DNA of 64,000 nucleotides, from NCBI RefSeq assembly GCF_003386865.1, contig NZ_QTUA01000001.1:1178001-1242000 (forward strand), read 5' to 3'. This DNA comes from Calidifontibacter indicus (GTDB lineage: Bacteria; Actinomycetota; Actinomycetes; Actinomycetales; Dermatophilaceae). Under the pieces are notes generated by a model, which saw only the letters and a list, made by a program, of their open reading frames with translations, searched no databases and was not told the origin of the DNA. The translations under genes and the position numbers were made by a program. Positions 9,341-19,448 of this stretch are shown piece by piece. The stretch's first letter is position 1, and each line of letters opens with the position of its first letter.

Positions 9341-10082
9341 GGCTGTGGGGTTCGGCGCCGGCGTGGCTGTGCGGTGCCATCGGTCCGGGGTCGACCGGTT
9401 CGTGGTCTCCGGCGCGATAGGCGGCGAGGGTGGTCAGCACCCAGTCGGTCAGCCGCTCGACCGAGGCGCGGTCGGTGCGCGACAGGGCGACGACCGGTCG
9501 GCCGTCACGCGCCTGTTCGCCCTCGTGTCGCATCAGGTCGACGTCGACCCCGACGTATGGCGCGAGGTCGGTCTTGTTGACGATCAGCAGGTCGGCCCGG
9601 GCGATGCCGGGGCCGCCCTTGCGCACGACGTCACCGCCACCGGCGACGTCGAGCACGAAGATCTGGGCGTCGACCAGTGCGGGACTGAAGGTGGCGGTGA
9701 GGTTGTCGCCGCCGGACTCGATGAGCACGATCTCCAGGCCGGGATGGTCGGCCTCGAGGTCTTCGACGGCGATGGCGTTCGCGGTGACGTCGTCGCGGAT
9801 CGCGGTGTGCGGGCAGGCGCCGGTCTCGACCGCGCGGATGCGGTCGGGGTCGAGCACGCCCGCGGCGCGCAGCATCCGGGCGTCTTCGTCGGTGTAGATG
9901 TCGTTGGTGACGACGCCCAGTTCGAGGGTGCTGCCGAGTTCGCGACACAACAGCCCGATCAGGGACGACTTGCCGGTGCCGACGGGGCCGGCGACGCCGA
10001 TGCGCAGCGCGCGGGCGGGTGCTTCGTCGGGCAGTCGGTCGGGGGACTGGTCGGGCAGTCGATCGAGGGGTCGGTCAGGCAT
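9288..10082 (-). CDS. ureG: urease accessory GTPase UreG with histidine-rich C-terminus
   Basis: A 264-residue GTPase that powers nickel delivery to urease. The P-loop [10 protein letters not shown], the metal-binding CPH motif ([11 protein letters not shown]), the [13 protein letters not shown] segment and NKTDLAP are all present. After the normal end of UreG it carries a tail of about 30 residues with 11 histidines ([20 protein letters not shown] and on). His-rich extensions in UreG are usually N-terminal, and no ureE is present, so the tail may store or hand over nickel (inference). ATG 10082 overlaps the ureF stop by 8 bp. Confidence 0.93.
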   Translation of the reverse strand: MPDRPLDRLPDQSPDRLPDEAPARALRIGVAGPVGTGKSSLIGLLCRELGSTLELGVVTNDIYTDEDARMLRAAGVLDPDRIRAVETGACPHTAIRDDVTANAIAVEDLEADHPGLEIVLIESGGDNLTATFSPALVDAQIFVLDVAGGGDVVRKGGPGIARADLLIVNKTDLAPYVGVDVDLMRHEGEQARDGRPVVALSRTDRASVERLTDWVLTTLAAYRAGDHEPVDPGPMAPHSHAGAEPHSHDHDSTHHHEPAGTHHH

Positions 10083-10716
10083 GGAAGAGCCTCCTGGGGT
10101 GGGTCGGATGGGTGTGCTGCCACTGCTCCAGCAGCGGCGCGGTGGCGGCAGGGATGTCGTCGGGGTCGGTGAGCGCGGCGACCGCGTCGACCACGGCGTC
10201 GACCTCGGGGCGCAGCTGCAGCACCCACTGCACGGTGTCGAGCGGGTCGAGCGGGGCCAGCTTGAGCGCGGCCGCGGCGACGGTCTGGATCTCGTCGTGG
10301 CAGACCACCCGGGCGGTGTCGGTCGGGCGCAACCGCCAGTGCCGGGCCAGCAACCCAAGGGCCACCGGACGCGGCAGGTCGGCGCGGCGCGCCCAGCGCG
10401 CATCGAGGCCGACCCGCGCCCCGAGGCGCAGGTAGCCGCGCGCGGCGCGGTACGACGCGGCGCGCACGACCTCGCTGGGCACCCGGGCGTTCCACGCGTC
10501 GACGACCGTCTCGACCTCCGTGACGGTGGAGGTCGAGACGACGACGACCGCCGTGCCGGCATCGACCGGCACGTTGGTGCGCAGACGGGTGCGCAGCAAC
10601 CCTTCGATCTCGTCGGGGCGGAGCCCGGCGAGCAGCGCGGGCTCGAGGCCGCCCGACTGGGCGTGGCCGCCGGTCGGCAGCCGCGCGTCGGCGAGGAGCA
10701 ACGACACAGAGTCCAT
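10075..10716 (-). CDS. ureF: urease accessory protein UreF
   Basis: A 213-residue UreF-family helical protein ([20 protein letters not shown] at the N-terminus; W at the C-terminal end region). UreF joins UreD and UreG on apo-urease and gates the GTPase. The N-terminal LPxGxxxxSxGLE pattern is the best family landmark. Its ATG (10716-10714) shares one base with the ureC TGA, indicating translational coupling. Sequence conservation in UreF is low, but position and landmark agree. Confidence 0.88.
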   Translation of the reverse strand: MDSVSLLLADARLPTGGHAQSGGLEPALLAGLRPDEIEGLLRTRLRTNVPVDAGTAVVVVSTSTVTEVETVVDAWNARVPSEVVRAASYRAARGYLRLGARVGLDARWARRADLPRPVALGLLARHWRLRPTDTARVVCHDEIQTVAAAALKLAPLDPLDTVQWVLQLRPEVDAVVDAVAALTDPDDIPAATAPLLEQWQHTHPTHPRRLFHA

Positions 10717-12422
10717 CAGAACAGCGAATACCGTTGCGCCAGAGGCAGATCGGTGGCCGGGTCGGGCTCGACTTCTTCGCCGTCGATGGCGATGCGGAAG
10801 GTTTCGGGGTCGATGTCGATGCGCGGGCACGCGTCGTTGAGCACCATGTCGGCCTTGGTGGTGCCGCGGGTGTCGCGCACCACGGCCACCTCGTGCCGCA
10901 GGCCGTAGCGCTCGCCGACGTCGGCCGCGAGCGGACCGACGAAGGTGACGGCCGGTGCGACGTCCGCCGTCAAAGTCGGGCGCAGCAGCACCGGCTGTGG
11001 CGTCGGGATCGAGGCGTTCGGGTCGCCGAGCGCGCCGCGCACGATCGTGCCGCCCTTGAGCACGAGCTCGGGCCGTACGCCGAAGAACGCGGGGCTCCAC
11101 AGCACCAGGTCGGCGAGCTTGCCGGCTTCGACCGAGCCGACGAGGTGGTCGATGCCGTGGGCGATCGCCGGGTTGATCGTGTACTTGGCCACGTAGCGGC
11201 GGGCGCGCAGGTTGTCGGCGGGGCCGTCGAGGCGGCCGACCCGGTGCTTCATCACGTGGGCCACCTGCCAGGTGCGGGTGATCACCTCGCCGATGCGTCC
11301 CATCGCCTGGGCGTCCGACGACGTCATCGACAGCGCACCGAGGTCGTGCAGCAGGTCTTCGGCCGCGATCGTGGTGGCCCGGATGCGTGACTCGGCGAAC
11401 GCGAGATCCTCCGGCACCGCGGGGTTGAGGTGGTGGCAGACCATCAACATGTCGAGGTGCTCGGCCACGGTGTTGACGGTGTGGGGCAGGGTCGGGTTGG
11501 TCGAGCCGGGTAGCACGTTCGGGTGCGACGCGATCGACAGGATGTCGGGGGCGTGGCCGCCGCCCGCGCCCTCGGTGTGGAAGGCGTGGATGGTGCGGCC
11601 GCCGATCGCGCGCAGGGTGGAGTCGACGTAACCCGCCTCGTTGAGCGAGTCGCTGTGCAGGGTCACCTGCAGCCCGAAGTCATCGGCCGCCCGCAGCGCG
11701 GCGTCGATCGCCGCCGGGGTCGAACCCCAGTCCTCGTGCACCTTCAACGCCGCGGCGCCTGCCGCCGCCTGCTCGCGCAGCCCGGGCAGCGAGGTGGTGT
11801 TGCCTTTGCCCATCAGCAGCAGGTTGACCGGCAGCGCGTCGAGGCCCTGCAGCACGGTGCGCAGGTGCCACGGGCCGGGTGTGACGGTGGTGGCCTTCGA
11901 TCCTTCGGACGGCCCGGTGCCGCCGCCGCCGAGCGTGGTCAGCCCGGCGGCCAACGCCTCGTGCACCTGGCTGTGCGACAGGAAGTGCACGTGCAGATCG
12001 ATGCCGCCGGCGGTGAGGATCTTGTGCTCGCCGCTGATCACGTCGGTCGACGGGCCGATCTGCAGCGCGGGGTGCACGCCGTCGGTGATGTCGGGGTTGC
12101 CGGCCCGACCGAGCGCGACGATGCGGCCGTCCTTGATGCCGACGTCGGCCCGCACGATGCCGGCGTGGTCGAGCACGACGACACCGGTGATCACCGTGTC
12201 GGGAGCGCCCTGCGCCGATGTCGTGGTGCCCTGGGTCATCGACTCGCGGATCGACTTGCCGCCGCCGAAGACGGCCTCGTCGCCGTGGCTGATCCGGCCG
12301 TCGGGCAGGTACGCGGTGAGGTCGTCCTCCACTTCGATCCACAGGTCGGTGTCGCCGAGCCGGAGCTGGTCGCCGGTGGTCGCGCCGTAGAGGTCGGCGT
12401 ACTTGCGACGGTCGATCCTCAT
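10716..12422 (-). CDS. ureC: urease subunit alpha
   Basis: A 568-residue catalytic subunit hydrolysing urea to ammonia and carbamate. Nickel ligands are visible in DLHVHFLSH (first His pair), the carbamylated lysine in [10 protein letters not shown], His residues in [10 protein letters not shown] and [15 protein letters not shown], the active-site flap His in MVCHHLN, and the Asp ligand in [10 protein letters not shown]. The first His motif reads HVHFLSHSQ where most ureases have HIHFICPQQ, a noticeable divergence although the metal ligands are kept. The start overlaps the ureAB stop by 4 bp (ATGA). Confidence 0.95.
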   Translation of the reverse strand: MRIDRRKYADLYGATTGDQLRLGDTDLWIEVEDDLTAYLPDGRISHGDEAVFGGGKSIRESMTQGTTTSAQGAPDTVITGVVVLDHAGIVRADVGIKDGRIVALGRAGNPDITDGVHPALQIGPSTDVISGEHKILTAGGIDLHVHFLSHSQVHEALAAGLTTLGGGGTGPSEGSKATTVTPGPWHLRTVLQGLDALPVNLLLMGKGNTTSLPGLREQAAAGAAALKVHEDWGSTPAAIDAALRAADDFGLQVTLHSDSLNEAGYVDSTLRAIGGRTIHAFHTEGAGGGHAPDILSIASHPNVLPGSTNPTLPHTVNTVAEHLDMLMVCHHLNPAVPEDLAFAESRIRATTIAAEDLLHDLGALSMTSSDAQAMGRIGEVITRTWQVAHVMKHRVGRLDGPADNLRARRYVAKYTINPAIAHGIDHLVGSVEAGKLADLVLWSPAFFGVRPELVLKGGTIVRGALGDPNASIPTPQPVLLRPTLTADVAPAVTFVGPLAADVGERYGLRHEVAVVRDTRGTTKADMVLNDACPRIDIDPETFRIAIDGEEVEPDPATDLPLAQRYSLF

Positions 12423-13048
12423 CGCTCGTTCTCCCGCAGTTGCAGGCCGGGCACGCGGCGCGCGCCCTGCAAGGTCACGGCGCCGACCTCACGGGAGACC
12501 CCGGGCTCGAACCGCACCGAGGTGCCGGCCGGGATGTCGAGCCGGAGACCGTCGGCCGCGGCGCGGTCGAACTCGAGCGCCGGGTTGGTGTCGGGCAGGT
12601 GGAAGTGCGAGCCGACCTGGATCGGCCGGTCGCCGGTGTTGGTGAGTCGCAGCGTGATCCGTTCGGTCTCCGGGCGCGGGTTGATCTCCAGGTCGCCGGA
12701 TGCGGGCCGGGTGGCGCCGGGCCCTTCGGTGGACGAGCCCGGCTGGATCGGGTCGTGCAGGGTGACCAGCTTGCGGCCGTCGGGGAAGGTGGCCTCGACC
12801 TGCACGTCGTGGATCATCGCCGGCACCCCGTCCATCACCTGGTCGGCGCTCAGCACCGTGCGGCCGCGCTCCATCAGGTCGGCGACGGTCGCGCCTTCTC
12901 GTGCCCGTTCGATCACCCAGTTGGCAAGCAGCGCAACGGATTCGGGGTGGTTCAGCCGGACCCCGCGGGCCAGGCGATCGCGAGCGACCATGCCGGCCAC
13001 GGCCAGCAACAGCTTCTCGGTGTCGGAGGGCATGAGGTGCATGCGCAC
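12419..13048 (-). CDS. ureAB: urease gamma-beta fusion subunit
   Basis: A 209-residue protein in which UreA (residues 1 to about 100, [13 protein letters not shown]... [14 protein letters not shown]) is continuous with UreB (about 115 to 209, [20 protein letters not shown]... GSHFHL... FEPG). Fusion of the two small subunits is known in Helicobacter and some other bacteria but is a minority arrangement. It is the first gene of the operon; a GC hairpin at 13103-13123 lies just upstream and no convincing promoter was identified. Confidence 0.92.
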   Translation of the reverse strand: MRMHLMPSDTEKLLLAVAGMVARDRLARGVRLNHPESVALLANWVIERAREGATVADLMERGRTVLSADQVMDGVPAMIHDVQVEATFPDGRKLVTLHDPIQPGSSTEGPGATRPASGDLEINPRPETERITLRLTNTGDRPIQVGSHFHLPDTNPALEFDRAAADGLRLDIPAGTSVRFEPGVSREVGAVTLQGARRVPGLQLRENER

Positions 13049-13102
13049 ACTCTCGCCGCGCGATGTGTCGGGGATGTTTCCGATCGGTTCCGCGGGCGCA
13101 AA

Positions 13103-13123
13103 GGTCGGCTGGGAACGCCGACC
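13103..13123. terminator. Short GC hairpin upstream of the urease operon
   Basis: GGTCGGC (13103-13109) and GCCGACC (13117-13123) form a perfect 7-bp stem with a 7-nt loop, between the small membrane protein gene and ureAB. It could separate the two minus-strand transcripts; no U-tract follows. Confidence 0.35.
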
Positions 13124-13144
13124 GCCGGGCTCGGACGGGCAGCC

Positions 13145-13384
13145 TCAGCGGGATGCTGGTGAGGGCACCGAACACGACCGCGGTGCGCAACGACTGAACG
13201 CCCACAGCGCGACGCAGACGACGGCGAGGGTCGTCGCGGCCCCGAGGGTGGTGACCGTCAGCCCGAGCACGAACCCGAAGGCCAACAGCACGACGCCCCA
13301 GATCACGCCGTGCCGCGACCACAGGTGCGGCGGGCGCGCGGCGCCCGTGGGGCGATGGATCGTCGGGGCGGCTGCGGCGGACAT
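13145..13384 (-). CDS. Small two-helix membrane protein of unknown function
   Basis: A 79-residue protein starting MSAAAAPTIHRPTGAARPPH, then two adjacent hydrophobic segments (about residues 27-47 and 48-66), then a short Cys/Ser/Pro tail. A ribosome site AGGAGA lies 7 nt before ATG 13384. It lies upstream of ureAB on the same strand and divergent from nuoA. No family was recognised; its position allows a role linked to urease or ammonium, but that is only positional. Confidence 0.55.
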   Translation of the reverse strand: MSAAAAPTIHRPTGAARPPHLWSRHGVIWGVVLLAFGFVLGLTVTTLGAATTLAVVCVALWAFSRCAPRSCSVPSPASR

Positions 13385-13542
13385 GCGGGTCTCCTGGTGG
13401 CTCGTGGACCCTTCGAGCATGCGCCGTCGCTCTGGGCGAACCCTGGAAGTCGCTGGAAGGTTCCTGGGAGCGATGGAGTGCAGTGTCGAGAGCGGGTTTC
13501 GCTCGCACCGTGGCGATCCCGGGCAGGAGGCGCCACCTTCGT

Positions 13543-13548
13543 TAGGCT
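13543..13548 (+). promoter_or_regulatory. Putative -10 box of the nuo operon (leaderless)
   Basis: TAGGCT lies 6 nt before the nuoA GTG at 13555, the spacing expected when transcription starts at the start codon. No ribosome site precedes the GTG, consistent with a leaderless transcript. Confidence 0.5.
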
Positions 13549-13554
13549 GCGCGG

Positions 13555-13938
13555 GTGCGTTCCGGACTCAGTGGCTACCTCGTGCTCGCCGGCGTCGGCG
13601 TGTCCGGGGTGCTGTTGTTCGTCGCAGCCATGCTCGCGCGCCGGCTGCTCGCACCCCGCGACCCCAACCCGGCGAAGCTGTCCACCTACGAGTCGGGCGT
13701 CGACCCGGTCGGCACCGGTTGGGCGCAGACCAAGGTGCGTTATCTCGCCTACGCCTTCCTCTACCTGGTGTTTGCGATCGACACGGTCTATCTGTTCCCC
13801 TGGGCGTTGGTGCTGCGCGACAGCCGACTCGGGGTGGCCAGCCTGGTCGAGATGGGCATCTTCATCGCGGTGCTGCTGGTGGGCCTGGCCCACGCGGCCC
13901 GCCGGGGCGTGCTGAGCTGGGTGAACGATGTCGACTGA
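13555..13938 (+). CDS. nuoA: NADH-quinone oxidoreductase subunit A
   Basis: A 127-residue three-helix membrane subunit of complex I. The loop [18 protein letters not shown] holds the conserved ESG, and [24 protein letters not shown] is the diagnostic second-helix region with its acidic residue. It belongs to the interface between peripheral and membrane arms. GTG 13555 is the start, preceded by a -10 box rather than a ribosome site. First gene of a ten-gene operon in which every junction overlaps or nearly touches. Confidence 0.95.
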   Translation: MRSGLSGYLVLAGVGVSGVLLFVAAMLARRLLAPRDPNPAKLSTYESGVDPVGTGWAQTKVRYLAYAFLYLVFAIDTVYLFPWALVLRDSRLGVASLVEMGIFIAVLLVGLAHAARRGVLSWVNDVD

Positions 13939-14518
13939 CCTGCCCATGCCCCGCGTCGGCCCGATGCAGTCGGCCGCGCCGAAGCCGATGCGCATCGTGC
14001 TCAACTGGGGACGCCGCTACTCCCTGTGGGTGTTCAACTTCGGATTGGCCTGCTGCGCCATCGAATTCATCGCCGCCTCGATGGCCCGCCACGACTTCAT
14101 CCGGTTCGGGGTCATCCCGTTCGCACCCGGGCCGCGGCAGGCCGACCTGATGGTCGTCAGCGGCACCGTCACCGACAAGATGGCGCCGGCGATCCGCCGG
14201 CTGTACGACCAGATGCCCGAGCCGAAGTACGTCATCTCCTTCGGTGCCTGCTCCAACTCCGGTGGGCCCTACTGGGACTCCTACTGCGTCACCAAGGGCG
14301 TCGACCAGCTGCTGCCGGTCGATGTCTACGTGCCCGGCTGCCCGCCGCGTCCGGAGGCGCTGTTGCAGGGCATCCTCGTGCTGCAGGACAAGATCGCGAC
14401 CGAGCGATTGACCACGAAGTCGTTGCGCGCCAAGGGTGCCCGCTACGCCGACAACCGCTCCGCGGCCACCGCGTTGCAGCGTCCGATGGTCGCCCCGCCG
14501 AACGGGGAGAGCCGATGA
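13928..14518 (+). CDS. nuoB: NADH-quinone oxidoreductase subunit B
   Basis: A 196-residue subunit carrying the N2 [4Fe-4S] cluster, the last cluster before quinone. All four cysteine ligands are present: the tandem pair in GLACCAIEF, one in [10 protein letters not shown] and one in VPGCPPRPE. It overlaps nuoA by 11 bp. The electron-carrying residues are intact, so the subunit looks functional although its normal partner NuoD is not encoded in this operon. Confidence 0.95.
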   Translation: MSTDLPMPRVGPMQSAAPKPMRIVLNWGRRYSLWVFNFGLACCAIEFIAASMARHDFIRFGVIPFAPGPRQADLMVVSGTVTDKMAPAIRRLYDQMPEPKYVISFGACSNSGGPYWDSYCVTKGVDQLLPVDVYVPGCPPRPEALLQGILVLQDKIATERLTTKSLRAKGARYADNRSAATALQRPMVAPPNGESR

Positions 14519-15048
14519 GCGAGGCCGACACCCGCACCGTCGAGGCGAGGCAGTGGGTCGAGGAGGCCGGCAAGGCCAAGGGCGAGGGCTACGACTTCTT
14601 CGACTTCCTCACCGCGGTCGACCATCTCGACGCGGCCGACGACCCGGGCTTCGACGTCGTGCTGCACCTCTACGACGTCACACCCGGCGCGCTGCGCGAG
14701 GTCTTCCTGGTCACCCGCATCCCCGACGACTCCGACCTGCCGAGCCTCACCTGGATCTGGCCGGGCGCCGCATGGCACGAGCGCGAAACCCACGAGATGT
14801 TCGGCATCGGGTTCAGCGGCTTCACCGACTCCTCCGGACGCGGGTTGCGCCCGTTGCTGCTGCCCGACGGTTTCGAGGGCACCCCGCTGCGCAAGTCGTT
14901 CGTGCTCGCCAGCCGCGCCTCCAAGCCGTGGCCCGGCGCCAAGGAACCCGGCGAGGGAGCCACCGCCCACGCCGCGAAGGCCGGGCGGGCACCCCGCCGC
15001 AAGCTGCAGCCGCCCGGCGTGCCGGACGAGAGCTGGGGACCCCGCTGA
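14515..15048 (+). CDS. nuoC: NADH-quinone oxidoreductase subunit C
   Basis: A 177-residue NuoC (30-kDa) protein. The signature region is clear: [23 protein letters not shown] followed by [19 protein letters not shown]. It ends with a Lys/Pro-rich tail and is not fused to NuoD; there is no NuoD-like sequence after residue 140. The start overlaps the nuoB stop by 4 bp, and the stop overlaps the nuoH start by one base, so no room for nuoD-E-F-G exists. Confidence 0.93.
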   Translation: MSEADTRTVEARQWVEEAGKAKGEGYDFFDFLTAVDHLDAADDPGFDVVLHLYDVTPGALREVFLVTRIPDDSDLPSLTWIWPGAAWHERETHEMFGIGFSGFTDSSGRGLRPLLLPDGFEGTPLRKSFVLASRASKPWPGAKEPGEGATAHAAKAGRAPRRKLQPPGVPDESWGPR

Positions 15049-16010
15049 TGGACGTCGCGATCGAGGTCGTGCTGCGCAGCGCCGCCGTGCTGGCGGCGTT
15101 CTTGGTGCTGCCGCTCGTGGTCGGTCAGACCGAACACAAGGTGATGGGTCACATGCAGGGCCGGGTCGGACCCATGTACGCCGGCGGCTTCCACGGCTGG
15201 GCCCAACTGGTTGCCGACGGCGTGAAGTTCGTGCAGAAGGAGGACATCACGCCGTACGCCGCGGACAAACGGATCTTCCGCATCGCGCCCGCGCTCGGCC
15301 TGGTGACCTACCTCCTGGCGCTCGCGGTGATCCCGCTCGGGCCGGGCTCGATCGCTGCCAATGTGCCGGCGTCGCTGCTGGTCGTGCTCGCGGTCAGCGG
15401 CCTCGGAACGGTCGGCACCCTGATGGCCGGGTGGTCCAGCGGCAACAAGTACTCCCTGCTCGGCGGTCTGCGATCGGCCGCGCAGTTGGTGTCGTACGAA
15501 CTGCCGCTGTTGCTGTCGTGCGCGTCGTTCGCGATCGCCGGCGGTTCGTTGTCGCTCACCGACATCGCGCACGCCTGGACCCCGTGGTGGCTGCTGTGGC
15601 AGTTGCCCGGTGCGATCGTGTTCCTGGTGGCCGCCACCGCCGAGTTGCAGCGGCCGCCGTTCGACATGCCGGTGGCCGACTCCCAGCTGGTGCTCGGCCC
15701 CTACACCGAATACACCGGTCTGCGCTTCGCGCTGTTCCTGCTGGCCGAGTACGCCGGCATCGTCGTGATGTCGCTGCTGTTCGCGGTGCTCTACCTCGGC
15801 GGCTGGACCGGACCGTTCGACGGCGTGCTGGCCTGGGTCTGGACGCTGCTCAAGGGGTTCGTGATCGCGGTCGTGATCATCTGGATCCGGGTCTCCTGGC
15901 CGCGCCTGCGCGAAGACCAGTTGCAGCGGGTCGCCTGGCTCGGGTTGGTGCCGATCGCGTTGCTGCAGTTGGCGATCACCGCCGTCGGAGTCGTCTGGAT
16001 GGGGAGCTGA
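15048..16010 (+). CDS. nuoH: NADH-quinone oxidoreductase subunit H
   Basis: A 320-residue eight-helix membrane subunit that forms the quinone chamber at the junction of the two arms. Conserved features are EHKVMGHMQGRVGP (near residue 30), DGVKFVQKEDITP and the loop AELQRPPFDMPVADSQLVLG with its quinone-site acidic residues. TGATG overlap with nuoC. The preserved loop argues for a working quinone site. Confidence 0.95.
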   Translation: MDVAIEVVLRSAAVLAAFLVLPLVVGQTEHKVMGHMQGRVGPMYAGGFHGWAQLVADGVKFVQKEDITPYAADKRIFRIAPALGLVTYLLALAVIPLGPGSIAANVPASLLVVLAVSGLGTVGTLMAGWSSGNKYSLLGGLRSAAQLVSYELPLLLSCASFAIAGGSLSLTDIAHAWTPWWLLWQLPGAIVFLVAATAELQRPPFDMPVADSQLVLGPYTEYTGLRFALFLLAEYAGIVVMSLLFAVLYLGGWTGPFDGVLAWVWTLLKGFVIAVVIIWIRVSWPRLREDQLQRVAWLGLVPIALLQLAITAVGVVWMGS

Positions 16011-16013
16011 GCC

Positions 16014-16598
16014 ATGGCCGAGAAGAAGAAGTCCGGTTTCGTCCCCGGCCTGCTGTCGGGGATGGCGACGACCGCACGCACCGCGATGCGTCCGGCGCAC
16101 ACCCAGCACTACCCGCACGAGAAGCCGGCGCTGCCGCCGCGCTCGCGGGGCGTCATCGCGTTGCAGCACGAGAACTGCACCTCGTGCATGTTGTGCGCGC
16201 GCGAATGCCCCGACTGGTGCATCTACATCGACTCGCACAAGGAGACGGTGCCGCCGGCCACCGAGGGCGGACGCGCTCGCCAGCAGAACGTGCTCGACCG
16301 GTTCGCGATCGACTTCAGCCTGTGCATGTACTGCGGCATCTGCATCGAGGTGTGCCCGTTCGACGCGCTCTACTGGAGCCCGGAGTTCGAGTACGCCGAA
16401 ACCGACATCCGGGACCTGTTGCACGAGAAGGACCGGCTCGGGCAGTGGATGGCGACCGTGCCGCCGCCGGCCGCCGTCGACCCCGGAGCGCCCGCCGAGA
16501 GCGACCAGGCCGGTCAGACCGGCCAGGCCGCCGCGGCGCCGGAGGCTGTCAAGGTCATCCTGGTGACGGACAAGGTTGTCCCGGAGGCCGATTCGTGA
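16014..16598 (+). CDS. nuoI: NADH-quinone oxidoreductase subunit I
   Basis: A 194-residue subunit with two [4Fe-4S] clusters (N6a, N6b): [12 protein letters not shown] and [12 protein letters not shown]. The C-terminus has an Ala/Pro/Gln-rich extension of about 45 residues beyond the core. NuoI normally receives electrons from NuoG; with NuoE-F-G absent from the operon it could accept them from ferredoxin, as in chloroplast-type NDH (inference). Confidence 0.95.
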   Translation: MAEKKKSGFVPGLLSGMATTARTAMRPAHTQHYPHEKPALPPRSRGVIALQHENCTSCMLCARECPDWCIYIDSHKETVPPATEGGRARQQNVLDRFAIDFSLCMYCGICIEVCPFDALYWSPEFEYAETDIRDLLHEKDRLGQWMATVPPPAAVDPGAPAESDQAGQTGQAAAAPEAVKVILVTDKVVPEADS

Positions 16599-17128
16599 CG
16601 ACGCACGACGTCTTCTTCGCCATCATCGGGGTGATCTGCCTGGCCGCGGCTCTGCTCGCGGTCACCACCAAACACATCCTGCACTCCGCGCTGTGGCTGA
16701 CCGTCTCGCTCGGTGCGCTCGCCGGCTGCTACCTGGTGCTCGGTGCCGAGTTCGTGGCGTTGGTGCAGCTCATCGTCTATGTCGGCGCGGTGGTGGTGCT
16801 CGTGCTGTTCGCGCTGATGCTCACCCGCGCCCCGATCGGACGCTCGGTCGCGCACGACACCCCACGGGTGCAGCGGGCCGCCGCGTTCGTGCTGGCCACG
16901 GCCACCGCCACGCTCATCGGAGCCGCGTTGATCACCGGTTTCGGCACCGAGTCGGTCAACCTGCGTCCGAACACCACCGAGCAGCTCGCCACCCAGATCT
17001 TCGCCACCTGGTCGTGGCCCTTCGAACTGCTGTCGCTGTTGCTGCTCATCGCGTTGGTGAGCGCGCTCGCGCTGTCGCGCCTGCGGGTCGGCGAAGCACC
17101 CGACGATGACGACGAGGTGGACGCGTGA
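16595..17128 (+). CDS. nuoJ: NADH-quinone oxidoreductase subunit J
   Basis: A 177-residue five-helix membrane subunit with the conserved [16 protein letters not shown] helix, the segment undergoing the pi-bulge change in complex I. GTG 16595 overlaps the nuoI stop by 4 bp (GTGA). The tail is acidic (PDDDDEVDA). Confidence 0.94.
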   Translation: MTTHDVFFAIIGVICLAAALLAVTTKHILHSALWLTVSLGALAGCYLVLGAEFVALVQLIVYVGAVVVLVLFALMLTRAPIGRSVAHDTPRVQRAAAFVLATATATLIGAALITGFGTESVNLRPNTTEQLATQIFATWSWPFELLSLLLLIALVSALALSRLRVGEAPDDDDEVDA

Positions 17129-17433
17129 TCCACCTGTGGTTGCCGCTCGCCCTCACCGCGGCGTTGTTCGGCGTGGGGCTGTACGGCGTGCTCGCCCGCC
17201 GTAACGCGGTGCTGGTGCTCGTCGGCGTCGAGATCATGCTCGGCGCAGCCGGGTTGCTGCTGATCACCAGCGGCGTGAAGTTCACCGACTCGGTGCTGGC
17301 CGGGCAGAGCCTCACCGTCTTCCTCATCACGATCGCGGCGGCGGAGATCGCGGTCGCGCTCGGCTTGATCGTGCTGGTCTACCGCTCGCGCGGCAATATC
17401 GACGTCAGCGCGCCCCGGGGTGACGACGAATGA
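17125..17433 (+). CDS. nuoK: NADH-quinone oxidoreductase subunit K
   Basis: A 102-residue three-helix subunit of typical length. The helix acidic residues used in proton transfer are seen in VGVEIMLGAAGLLL and AAAEIAVALGL. GTG start overlapping the nuoJ stop by 4 bp. Confidence 0.95.
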   Translation: MIHLWLPLALTAALFGVGLYGVLARRNAVLVLVGVEIMLGAAGLLLITSGVKFTDSVLAGQSLTVFLITIAAAEIAVALGLIVLVYRSRGNIDVSAPRGDDE

Positions 17434-19448
17434 ACCGGCTCGACACCCACACCGGCGCGCTCGACCTCGCGCTCCAGCCGAGCCACCTGGCCGTCCTGCT
17501 GCCGGCGCTCGGCGCCGTCCTGGTGATCCTGGCGGTGCGCCGGTCGAACGCCGCGGCGTCCGTCATCGTGCGGATCGCCGGGTTGCTCGGCCTGCTCGCA
17601 CCCGCCTGGCTGGTGTGGCAGTCGATGCGCGGGGGACTGCGTCCGGTGGTCGCCACCGTCGGGGTGCCGGTCGCGTCGACCGAGATGACCCTGCCGCTGA
17701 ACCTGCACGTCACCCGCACCGCGATCGTCGTGTCGGTGGCGGTCGCGCTCGTCTCGCTGGTGGTGCAGCAGTTCGGTCGTTGGTATCTCTACAACGACCC
17801 GCGGTATCGCTCGTTCGCGGCCACCGTCGGGCTCTTCACGGCAGCCATGCAGTTGGTCGTGCTCAGCGGTGATGTCGTGCTCACCCTCGTCGGCTGGGAG
17901 CTGATGGGGTGGTGTTCCTACGTGCTCATCGGGCACGAGTCGGAGCGGGCGAAGGCGCGCCGTGCCTCCTACAAGGCGTTCATCGTCACCCGGCTCGCCG
18001 ATGCGCCGTTCTACCTCGGGCTCGTCGTGCTCGCCAGCTGGGCGAAGACCACCTCGATCACCGGCATCATCCAGTTCTGGACCGGCGTGCCCGGTCACGC
18101 GCTGACGTTCGCGCTGCTGTGCATCGTGTGCGGTGTCGCCGGCAAGTCGGCGCTCGTGCCCTTCCAGGACTGGCTGCCCGACGCGATGGAGGGCCCGACG
18201 CCGGCGTCCGCCCTCATCCACGCGGCCACGATGGTGGCCGCCGGCACCTACCTGGTCACCGTCCTGCACCCGCTGTTCGTGCTCTCGCCGCGCGCCTGTC
18301 TGGTGCTCGCCGTGCTGGCCGGCATCACCACCGTGTTCGCGGCCCTGCTGGCGTTCGCGCAGCACGACCTGAAGAAGTTGCTGGCGTGGTCGACGGTGTC
18401 GCAGATGGGGTTGATGCTCGCCGGGTTCGCCGGTCTGCCCGACGCCGTGAAGCCGGACGTCGTGCTGCTGCACCTGCTGGCCCACGCCGGTTTCAAGGCG
18501 CTGCTGTTCCTGATGGTCGGCTGGCTCGCGGTGCTCGTCGGCGGCACGATCGTCGAGCGGATGTCGGGTGCCGTGGTGACCCACCGCAAGACCCACTGGT
18601 TCGTCGGCACCGGGCTGCTCGCGCTCGCTGGGGTGCCGCCGCTGTTCGGGTTCGTCTCCAAGGACCTCATCATCGACGAGGTGCTGCGCGGGGCCGCCGA
18701 CGGACGCACCGCCTCCTACGTATCCGCCGTTGCCCTGCTGCTCGTCGTGCCGCTCACCGCCGCCTACTCGATGCGCGCCTGGCTGGTGCTCGCCCACCGC
18801 ACGGTGCTGCAGCGACACCAGGTGCTCGACGTCGTCGACGACTCCTACTCGGTAGAGGACGTCGGCCTGATGGACATGCTCGTCGAGGGTGAACCGGTTG
18901 ACGAATACGGCCGCCCGCTGCGGCAACCCGAACCCGAACCCGAACCCGAACCGGAACTCGCGATCCCGCGTCCGCCGTGGTTGACCCGTCTCGGCCTCGT
19001 TCTGCTCGCGCTCGCCGGCGTCGCCGGTGGCGCGCTGGTCGTCAGCCCGTGGTTCGACGTCAACTACCTGCACCCGCAGTGGCTCATCGTCGCCTCGGGC
19101 CTGCTGGCGATCGCGGCGGCCGGGGTGCTCGTGCGGGTGCTCAGCCTGCGCACCACCTACGGCGACGCGGCGTCGCGTCTGCCGCTCGGGCTGCGCAGCT
19201 TCGCCTCCCGTGGCGCCGACGTCGACCGCCTCTACGTGGCCCTGGTCGGACGCCCGGTCGAGGCGCTCGCCGTGGTCGTGGCGCGGGTCGACGCCCTCAT
19301 CGAACGCGGCGTTCGCGGGCTCGGCACCGGCGCGCTCGCCCTTGCCGAACGCGGCGCCCGCGCCCACACCGGCGCTCCCTCCTTCGGCCTGGTCGCCGTC
19401 GCGGTGGGCGTCGTGCTGGCCGGCCTGCTGGGGGTGACGCTGTGGTGA
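17430..19448 (+). CDS. nuoL: NADH-quinone oxidoreductase subunit L
   Basis: A 672-residue antiporter-like proton-pumping subunit, longer than the usual ~610. The conserved GWELMGWCSYVLIG, LPDAMEGPTPASALIHAATMV and HDLKKLLAWSTVSQMG segments hold the key Glu, Lys and His residues. The extra length sits in a cytoplasmic loop near residues 465-510 containing an EP dipeptide repeat (PEPEPEPEPEPE), a lineage-specific insert. Overlaps nuoK and nuoM by 4 bp each. Confidence 0.95.
   Translation: MNRLDTHTGALDLALQPSHLAVLLPALGAVLVILAVRRSNAAASVIVRIAGLLGLLAPAWLVWQSMRGGLRPVVATVGVPVASTEMTLPLNLHVTRTAIVVSVAVALVSLVVQQFGRWYLYNDPRYRSFAATVGLFTAAMQLVVLSGDVVLTLVGWELMGWCSYVLIGHESERAKARRASYKAFIVTRLADAPFYLGLVVLASWAKTTSITGIIQFWTGVPGHALTFALLCIVCGVAGKSALVPFQDWLPDAMEGPTPASALIHAATMVAAGTYLVTVLHPLFVLSPRACLVLAVLAGITTVFAALLAFAQHDLKKLLAWSTVSQMGLMLAGFAGLPDAVKPDVVLLHLLAHAGFKALLFLMVGWLAVLVGGTIVERMSGAVVTHRKTHWFVGTGLLALAGVPPLFGFVSKDLIIDEVLRGAADGRTASYVSAVALLLVVPLTAAYSMRAWLVLAHRTVLQRHQVLDVVDDSYSVEDVGLMDMLVEGEPVDEYGRPLRQPEPEPEPEPELAIPRPPWLTRLGLVLLALAGVAGGALVVSPWFDVNYLHPQWLIVASGLLAIAAAGVLVRVLSLRTTYGDAASRLPLGLRSFASRGADVDRLYVALVGRPVEALAVVVARVDALIERGVRGLGTGALALAERGARAHTGAPSFGLVAVAVGVVLAGLLGVTLW

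Noticed and set aside
11523-14150. 875-codon plus-strand open frame across ureC, ureAB and nuoA-nuoB
   Set aside because: It crosses several real genes on both strands and has low-complexity composition; a GC-driven shadow.
14515-15048. Possibility that this gene is a NuoCD fusion
   Set aside because: Only NuoC signatures are present, and the gene ends at 177 residues with a Lys/Pro tail.
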